Source: Demequina salsinemoris
GTDB taxonomy: Bacteria; Actinomycetota; Actinomycetes; Actinomycetales; Demequinaceae
Reading direction: 5' to 3'
Length of the DNA stretch: 64,000 nucleotides
Assembly (NCBI RefSeq): GCF_000974805.1
Contig: NZ_BBQZ01000004.1
Span: 1 to 64,000, forward strand
Below the pieces are notes generated by a model that saw only the letters and a list, made by a program, of their open reading frames with translations, searched no databases and had not been told where the DNA came from. Below, in pieces: positions 54,607 to 64,000 of the stretch. Made by a program: the position numbers and the translations under genes. Numbering within the stretch: the stretch's first letter is position 1; each line of letters begins with the position of its first letter.

Positions 54607-55554
54607 ATGACTCGCACCGCCTACGCATACGGACTCGCCACCATCGACGCCTCCGGCACGGTGCTGGACGTCTGGTACCCCGCCCCCGCCCTCGGAGAAG
54701 CGCCCGCGGACCACAGCGCACCCGCGGAGCTCACTGCGGCCGAGCGGGTGGATGAGCTGCGCGCCGTAACGGTCAAGGTCGTCTTCACGCAGATCGACCT
54801 CGACGCCGCGCCCGCCGACGTTCCCGACGCGTACCTGCGCCTTCACCTGCTGTCGCACCGGCTCGTCCTGCCGAACTCCCAGAACCTCGACGGGCTGTTC
54901 GGCGCGCTCACGAACGTCGTGTGGACGTCCGAGGGCCCGTGCGCCGTCGAGGGCTTCGAGGCCGTGCGCACGCGCATGCGCGCCGCGGGCAGGCACCTCA
55001 CCGTGCACGGCGTCGACAAGTTCCCGCGCATGGTCGACTACGTCGTCCCGTCCGGCGTCCGGATCGCCGACGCCGACCGCGTCCGTCTCGGCGCCCACCT
55101 CGCGGCGGGCACGACCGTGATGCACGAGGGCTTCTGCAACTTCAACGCCGGCACGCTCGGCGTCAGCATGATCGAGGGCCGCATCTCCCAGGGCGTCGTG
55201 ATCCACGACGGCGCCGACGTCGGCGGCGGCGCCTCGATCATGGGCACCCTGTCCGGCGGCGGCAAGGAGGTCGTGTCCGTCGGGGCGCGCTCGCTCCTCG
55301 GCGCGAACGCAGGCCTCGGCATCGCGCTCGGCGAGGACTGCGTGGTCGAGGCCGGCCTGTACGTCACCGCGGGCACCAAGGTCACCCTCAAGGGCCGCAC
55401 CGACGAGGGCGGCAACCCGATCGTGGTCAAGGCGCGCGAGCTGTCCGGCCAGGACGGCCTCATGTTCTGGCGCAACTCCGTGACCGGGGCCATCGAGGTC
55501 GTGGCGCGCGAGGGCAAGGGCATCGAGCTCAACGCGGCGCTGCACGCGAACTGA
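54607..55554 (+). CDS. dapD: Tetrahydrodipicolinate N-succinyltransferase
   Basis: 315 residues, the longer actinobacterial DapD class. It succinylates tetrahydrodipicolinate using succinyl-CoA. The left-handed beta-helix is visible as hexapeptide-like repeats in the second half ([37 protein letters not shown]). The [14 protein letters not shown] segment and the catalytic glutamate in MIEGRIS are family landmarks. It partners with dapE (divergent) and dapC (58176). Confidence 0.95.
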   Translation: MTRTAYAYGLATIDASGTVLDVWYPAPALGEAPADHSAPAELTAAERVDELRAVTVKVVFTQIDLDAAPADVPDAYLRLHLLSHRLVLPNSQNLDGLFGALTNVVWTSEGPCAVEGFEAVRTRMRAAGRHLTVHGVDKFPRMVDYVVPSGVRIADADRVRLGAHLAAGTTVMHEGFCNFNAGTLGVSMIEGRISQGVVIHDGADVGGGASIMGTLSGGGKEVVSVGARSLLGANAGLGIALGEDCVVEAGLYVTAGTKVTLKGRTDEGGNPIVVKARELSGQDGLMFWRNSVTGAIEVVAREGKGIELNAALHAN

Positions 55555-56444
55555 TGGCGGAGCGCCCGCGCCGCAGGGGGGCCAGGGCGATAGCGTTCCT
55601 CACCTTCGCGGCCGTCGCGGTCGCGGGCGTCGTGTGGGGTCCCGAGCTGTGGGAGCGGCATGGCGACCGCCTGTCCACCCAGAAGTGCACCGTGACCTTC
55701 GAGGACGCGAGCTACACGCTGACCGCGGAGCAGTCCGACAACGCCGCGATCATCGCGGCACGCTCGGTCCCCGCCGGGCTCAAGGCGCGCGCCGTCACGA
55801 TCGCGCTCGCCACCGCCAACCAGGAGTCGGGGCTGCGCAACCTCGAGTACGGGGACCGCGACTCGCTCGGCCTGTTCCAGCAGCGTCCCTCGCAGGGCTG
55901 GGGCACCGAGGACGAGATCCTCGACGTGCGCTACGCCGCCGACGCGTTCTACGACGCCCTGATCGGCGTCTCCGGATGGACGGAGATGGAGATCACGGAC
56001 GCGGCGCAGGCCGTGCAGCGCAGCGGCTTCCCCGAGGCCTACGCCAAGCACGAGGAGGAGGCACGGGTGTGGGCGACCGCCCTGCGCGGCTACGGCGGTG
56101 CGGACGCTGTCTCGTGTGACATCTCGACCCCGGACGCCTCCACTCCCACGGCCTTCTCCAAGCGCCTCGCGGCAGATTTCGGCGACGGGTTCTACTCGGT
56201 AGCGGTCAGCGGGATGGGAGAGGCGACGTCGGTGCGCGTCACGGCCGCCGATGGCTCGGAGGTGAGCCGCGACCAGGTGGCGGCGTGGGCGGTTGCGACC
56301 GCCAGCACGACGGGCGTGACCTCGGTGATCACGTCGGAGAGCTCGTGGAGCGTCGAGGACGGGATGACGTCGATCGGGGACGAGTCGCTCGGCGACGCCG
56401 TCGAGATCGGGATCCGCACCGAGGTGGAGCCGACGGCCTCGTGA
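55554..56444 (+). CDS. Secreted/anchored lytic transglycosylase-like protein
   Basis: 296 residues. Basic N-terminus, one membrane helix (about 13-30), then an extracytoplasmic domain with ATANQESGLRNLEYGD and SLGLFQQRPSQGWG, a pattern typical of actinobacterial proteins with a lysozyme-like/transglycosylase fold (catalytic Glu in NQESG). The last ~90 residues form a separate domain. ATG overlaps the dapD stop (TGATG), so it is read with dapD, consistent with a cell-wall role. Activity unproven. Confidence 0.75.
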   Translation: MAERPRRRGARAIAFLTFAAVAVAGVVWGPELWERHGDRLSTQKCTVTFEDASYTLTAEQSDNAAIIAARSVPAGLKARAVTIALATANQESGLRNLEYGDRDSLGLFQQRPSQGWGTEDEILDVRYAADAFYDALIGVSGWTEMEITDAAQAVQRSGFPEAYAKHEEEARVWATALRGYGGADAVSCDISTPDASTPTAFSKRLAADFGDGFYSVAVSGMGEATSVRVTAADGSEVSRDQVAAWAVATASTTGVTSVITSESSWSVEDGMTSIGDESLGDAVEIGIRTEVEPTAS

Positions 56445-56447
56445 CGA

Positions 56448-56729
56448 CTAGCGTCCCTCGGCCTTGCGCTTCATCTTGAGGTACTCGCGCTCGATCCTGT
56501 CCTCGGTCACGGCCCCCGCGCCGGGCAGGAACGCGTTCGCGGCGACGAAGATGAGCGCGATGCCCATCCCGAGCATCGCCCACGCGGGCCAGAAGTAGCC
56601 CCCGCCGTCCATCCACCACACGAACGTCAGGATCCCCCACACCACGATGCAGACCACGAGGTACCAGTAGAAGCCGTTGCGCGCCTCGACGCGGCGCTTC
56701 GCCTCACGCCTCAGACCGTCGTCGTCCAT
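56448..56729 (-). CDS. 2TM-domain small membrane protein
   Basis: 93 residues. RREAKRRVEARNGFYWYLVV, then two hydrophobic helices split by WWMDGGGYFWPAW, and a basic helical tail, match the 2TM domain family. ATG at 56729 with GGGAGAA upstream; the longer frame from 56762 is less likely. It converges with the preceding gene (3 bp apart). Confidence 0.8.
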   Translation of the reverse strand: MDDDGLRREAKRRVEARNGFYWYLVVCIVVWGILTFVWWMDGGGYFWPAWAMLGMGIALIFVAANAFLPGAGAVTEDRIEREYLKMKRKAEGR

Positions 56730-56801
56730 GGCGTTCTCCCCTCGCAGAGCTCCTCGCTCCACGGTAACGCGCCTGGAACCGACGCGCAGGGGCGGACCGC
56801 G

Positions 56802-58097
<1,296 letters not shown>

Positions 58098-58175
58098 GCG
58101 GCTCCTTCCAGACGACGCGTGCGCGCCTTGGGTGGGTGGGGCGGCACTGCCCCTCAGGACTTCTTGGCGACGAGT

Positions 58176-59297
58176 TTACTCAGAGTTTGCCAGTCGGCGC
58201 ACTGCCTCGCCGATCCTCTCGTCCGTCGAGGTGAGAGCGATCCGCACGTGCCGACGGGCGGCCTCCCCGTAGAACTCACCCGGAGCGGCGATGATGCCCC
58301 GATTCGCCAGTTCGCCCAGCGTATCCCAGCAGTCCTCGTCCCGGGTAGACCACAGGTACAGGCCCGCCTGCGAGCCCTCCACGCGGAAGCCGAAGGCCTC
58401 CAACGCGGGCCTCAGCGCCTCCCGGCGCGCGCGGTAGACCTCGCGCTGCGAGGTGACGTGCGCATCGTCCGCGAGCGCCGCGGCCATCGCGGCCTGCACC
58501 GGCGCCGGCATGATGAAGCCCGCATGCTTGCGCACCTCGAGGAGACGCTTCACGAGCGCGGGGTCGCCCGCGACGAAGGCCGCGCGATAGCCCGCGAGGT
58601 TCGACTGCTTGGACAGCGAGTAGACCGAGAGCAGGCCCGCATGGCTCCCACCCGCGACCTCGGGGTCGAGGATCGAGGGCACGCCGCCAGTCACCCAGGG
58701 CTCGTCCCACGGCAGCTCCGCGTAGCACTCGTCGGAGGCGACCACGGCGCCGATCTCGCGAGCGGCCTCGACGATGCGGCGCAGCCCGTCGCGCGACAGG
58801 ACGTCGCCGGTCGGGTTCGACGGCGAGTTCACCCACACGAGGCGCACCGACCGATCGCCGGCCCACTCGTCGACGTCGTCCGCCGGTCGGGGCGTCGCGC
58901 CCGCGAGCCGCGCGCCGACGTCATACGTCGGGTACGCGGCGGTCGGGTGGACGACGGTGTGGCCCTCGCCGATGCCGAGCAGCGCGGGAAGCAGCGCGAC
59001 CAGCTCCTTCGAGCCGATCGTCGGCAGGACCCCGGCGGGGTCCAGGTCCGGCACGCCCCGACGCCTCGCGTACCAGGCCGCGATCGTCTCGCGCAGCGGC
59101 GCGGTGCCGTACGTCTGCGGGTAGCCAGGGGCGTCCGCGGCAGCGATCAGCGAGTCCCTGACCACCTGGGGGGTCGGGTCCACGGGCGTGCCGACCGAGA
59201 GGTCGACGATCCCACCCGGATGCTGCGCGGCGCGCTCACGGAAGGGGACGAGCGAGTCCCAGGGGAAGTCGGGCAGCGCTGACGGGTGAAGAGCCAC
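58176..59297 (-). CDS. dapC: Succinyldiaminopimelate transaminase
   Basis: 373 residues, class I/II PLP aminotransferase. GGIVDLSVGTPVDPTPQ opens the substrate region, WVNSPSNPTGDV is the cofactor-binding loop, SDECYAEL holds the PLP aspartate, and YSLSKQSNLAGYR carries the Schiff-base lysine. Position beside fdxA and the dapD/dapE genes elsewhere in the window supports DapC. GTG start, 7 nt after fdxA. Confidence 0.92.
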   Translation of the reverse strand: MALHPSALPDFPWDSLVPFRERAAQHPGGIVDLSVGTPVDPTPQVVRDSLIAAADAPGYPQTYGTAPLRETIAAWYARRRGVPDLDPAGVLPTIGSKELVALLPALLGIGEGHTVVHPTAAYPTYDVGARLAGATPRPADDVDEWAGDRSVRLVWVNSPSNPTGDVLSRDGLRRIVEAAREIGAVVASDECYAELPWDEPWVTGGVPSILDPEVAGGSHAGLLSVYSLSKQSNLAGYRAAFVAGDPALVKRLLEVRKHAGFIMPAPVQAAMAAALADDAHVTSQREVYRARREALRPALEAFGFRVEGSQAGLYLWSTRDEDCWDTLGELANRGIIAAPGEFYGEAARRHVRIALTSTDERIGEAVRRLANSE

Positions 59298-59304
59298 TGA
59301 CGCG

Positions 59305-59622
59305 TCAGGCCTGCGGCGGGAAGGCCTTGATGACGTCGTGATCGTGCTCGATCACGCCCATCTTGGCGGCACCGCCGGGCGAGCCGATCTCGGAGAAGAA
59401 CTCCACGTTCGCCTTGTAGAAGTCCGACCACTTGTCCGGCAGGTCGTCCTCGTAGTAGATCGCCTCCACGGGGCACACCGGCTCGCAGGCGCCGCAGTCG
59501 ACGCACTCGTCGGGGTGGATGTAGAGGCTGCGCTCACCTTCGTAGATGCAGTCCACCGGACACTCGTCGACGCACGCCCGGTCCTTGACGTCGACACAGG
59601 GCAAAGCGATGACATACGTCAC
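59305..59622 (-). CDS. fdxA: 7Fe ferredoxin
   Basis: 105 residues. [18 protein letters not shown] at the N-terminus binds the 3Fe-4S/4Fe-4S clusters, with the second set in [16 protein letters not shown]; the C-terminal ~45 residues are the usual helical extension. Low-potential electron carrier. The dapC gene follows 7 nt later in the same transcript, a common actinobacterial pair. Confidence 0.95.
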   Translation of the reverse strand: MTYVIALPCVDVKDRACVDECPVDCIYEGERSLYIHPDECVDCGACEPVCPVEAIYYEDDLPDKWSDFYKANVEFFSEIGSPGGAAKMGVIEHDHDVIKAFPPQA

Positions 59623-59712
59623 GGTGACTCCCTCCCAAGGGCCTCATGGAACTCTCGCATCATACCGCCGCGCGGGGCACGAAAACGTGCTGGTACCCCC
59701 GCCGGTATGGGC

Positions 59713-62488
<2,776 letters not shown>

Positions 62489-62499
<11 letters not shown>

Positions 62500-62842
62500 T
62501 CTCACGTCCCTTGATCAAGAAGCTCGGGGTGAACGACACCAGCACGATCGCCGCCGCCGAGCCGAGCAGATAGGTGTAGCCGAGCGCGTCCTCGACGATC
62601 AGCACGGAACCGCCAGGGCCCTCCTGCGCGAGCAGGAACACGACGAGCGCCCAGGCGCCCGAGTAGAGCGCGAGGCCCGCCCAGTCGTGCCAGGCGCGCG
62701 CGAACAGCGCCCCGGTGAAGGTCATCGCCACGACGGCGATCACGCCGAAGAAGGGGTAGACCCGATGCGAGAGCGTCCCGACGGCCGCGATCGCGGCCCC
62801 CATCAGGAGCAGCCCTCCGAGTCCAAGAGCATGCCGCGTCAT
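62489..62842 (-). CDS. Small four-helix membrane protein of unknown function
   Basis: 117 residues, nearly all hydrophobic: helices about 5-25, 30-50, 55-75 and 85-110. Basic ends (MTRH and KGREN) suggest cytoplasmic termini. No family recognised. Its 3' end overlaps the start of the VanW-family gene by 11 bp, so the two are co-translated; it may be a partner in the envelope. Confidence 0.7.
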
Positions 62843-62947
62843 GCCGCCTACTCTACTTCCGGCCGTACGGGACCTCTGCCAACCGCCGGGCGTGTGCGGA
62901 CACCGGCCCGACGCCCGCCGCGGCGGTTGCGATCCCTCGAGACGACG

Positions 62948-62981
62948 CAGGCCCGGCCCCCACGACGGGGGGCCGGGCCTG
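62948..62981 (-). terminator. Terminator after typA
   Basis: CAGGCCCGGCCCC pairs perfectly (13 bp) with GGGGCCGGGCCTG across an 8-nt loop, about 20 bp beyond the typA stop on the minus strand. Confidence 0.75.
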
Positions 62982-63001
62982 ATGCCTGAGGTGCCGGCTG
63001 G

Positions 63002-64000
63002 CTACGCGTTCTGACGCTTGGCGCGCGACGCGGCGCGGCCGCGCTCGGTCTGGTCCAGGATCACCTTGCGGATGCGCACGTTCTCCGGCGTGACCTCGAC
63101 GCACTCGTCCTCGCCCGCGAACTCGAGGCACTCCTCGAGGGTCAGGCGGCGCGGGGGCGCGAGGCGCTCGAGCTCCTCCGCCGTGGACGAGCGGATGTTG
63201 TTGAGCTTCTTCTCCTTGGTGATGTTGACGTCCATGTCCTCGTTGCGCGAGTTCTCACCGACGACCATGCCCTCGTACGTGTCCTCGGTGGGGCCGACGA
63301 AGAAGGTGCCGCGCTCCTGCAGCGCCATGAGCGCGTTGGACGTGACCGCGCCAGCGCGGTCCGCGACGAGCGAGCCGTTGGAGCGGTACTCGATGAGACC
63401 CGCCCAGGGCTCGTAGCCCGCCGCGATCGACGACGCGATGCCGGTGCCGCGGGTGTCGGTGAGGAACGTCGAGCGGAAGCCGATGAGGCCGCGCGCGGGG
63501 ACGATGAACTCCATGCGCACCCAGCCGGTGCCGTGGTTGGCCATCGACTCCATGCGGCCCTTGCGCGACGCGAGGAGCTGCGTGACGGCGCCGAGGTGCT
63601 CCTCGGGCACGTCGATGGTCATGTGCTCCATCGGCTCGTGGACCTTGCCGTCGATCTCCTTGGTGACGACCTGCGGCTTGCCGACCGTGAGCTCGAAGCC
63701 CTCGCGGCGCATCTGCTCGACGAGGATCGCGAGCGCGAGCTCGCCACGGCCCTGAACCTCCCACGCGTCCGGGCGCTCGGTCGGGAGCACGCGGATGGAG
63801 ACGTTACCGATGATCTCCTTGTCGAGGCGGTCCTTGACCTGACGCGCGGTGACCTTGGCACCCTTGACGCGGCCGGCCAGCGGCGAGGTGTTGATTCCGA
63901 TGGTCATCGAGATCGCGGGGTCGTCGACCTGGATGAGCGGCAGCGGGCGCGGGTCGTCGAGGTCGGTGATGGTCTCGCCGATCGTGATGTCCTCGATGCC
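63002..64000 (-). CDS. typA: Ribosome-associated GTPase TypA/BipA (C-terminal part)
   Basis: The frame is open from the window edge to the stop at 63002, about 332 residues; the N-terminal GTPase domain lies outside the window. The visible part holds the EF-Tu-like domain 2 end (LPLIQVDDPAISMTI), the EF-G-like C-terminal domains with RGELALAILVEQMRREG, and the BipA-specific C-terminal domain (EFIVPARGLIGFRS, IRKVILDQTERGR). BipA is a translational GTPase for 50S assembly and stress adaptation. It is incomplete only because of the window boundary. Confidence 0.95.
   Translation of the reverse strand, partial: GIEDITIGETITDLDDPRPLPLIQVDDPAISMTIGINTSPLAGRVKGAKVTARQVKDRLDKEIIGNVSIRVLPTERPDAWEVQGRGELALAILVEQMRREGFELTVGKPQVVTKEIDGKVHEPMEHMTIDVPEEHLGAVTQLLASRKGRMESMANHGTGWVRMEFIVPARGLIGFRSTFLTDTRGTGIASSIAAGYEPWAGLIEYRSNGSLVADRAGAVTSNALMALQERGTFFVGPTEDTYEGMVVGENSRNEDMDVNITKEKKLNNIRSSTAEELERLAPPRRLTLEECLEFAGEDECVEVTPENVRIRKVILDQTERGRAASRAKRQNA

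Overview
The window is a high-GC, gene-dense bacterial chromosome segment. It looks like an actinobacterium of the Micrococcales (Cellulomonas/Demequina-like). The pointers are a DUF3117 protein, an acyl-CoA carboxylase with a small epsilon subunit, a SigE/anti-sigma/HtrA/TatB cluster, GTG starts, and many leaderless transcripts with TANNNT -10 boxes 6-7 nt upstream of the start codon. The genus assignment is inference. No prophage, IS element, CRISPR array, rRNA or intact tRNA was found.

Layout. 1-426: tRNA-like 3' remnant with a terminator. 427-5918: small membrane protein, MFS carrier, acidic small protein, large membrane protein, YbaK-type deacylase and SRAP protein. 5926-8820 (minus): biotin ligase, HPr, DeoR-type repressor and mannitol-type PTS IIA and IIB proteins, with no IIC. 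9016-11464: acyl-CoA carboxylase beta and epsilon subunits and a SanA-like protein. 11488-12790: MarR regulator and Maf pyrophosphatase. 12897-16618: a pair of ABC half-exporters. 16803-18587: biotin carboxylase/BCCP subunit, completing the carboxylase set with its ligase. 18588-22394: iron-uptake locus efeUOB behind a palindromic region and a DtxR/IdeR-like box. 22420-27210: LpdA-like quinone reductase, purine nucleoside phosphorylase, phosphosugar mutase and a second SanA-like protein. 27207-29567: UvrA-like ABC protein.

29723-39571 (minus) is a nucleoside uptake and salvage block: binding lipoprotein, ABC ATPase, two permeases, cytidine deaminase, thymidine phosphorylase, an unrecognised papain/C39-like protein, adenosine deaminase and deoxyribose-phosphate aldolase. 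With the phosphorylase and mutase at 23.9-26.4 kb it gives a nearly complete route from imported nucleosides to central metabolism. 39714-44242: mannose-1-phosphate guanylyltransferase, then sdhCDAB. 44306-47387: small anchored protein, a gene-free stretch with a perfect 12-bp inverted repeat, YihY and TrpS. 47464-51055: TatB, HtrA, anti-sigma, SigE. 51202-53365: methyltransferase, DUF3117, membrane protein, LOG-family protein. 53448-59622: DAP genes dapE, dapD and dapC with citrate synthase and ferredoxin. 59713-64000: VanW-family surface protein, small membrane protein and the C-terminal part of TypA/BipA.

The most striking feature is not a gene. The 9-mer GGACGATGC (complement GCATCGTCC) occurs 43 times by my manual count, in both orientations, inside and between genes, where base composition predicts about one. 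Two head-to-head pairs form hairpins at gene ends. Density and placement resemble the DNA uptake sequences of Neisseria and Haemophilus, but the function here is unknown.
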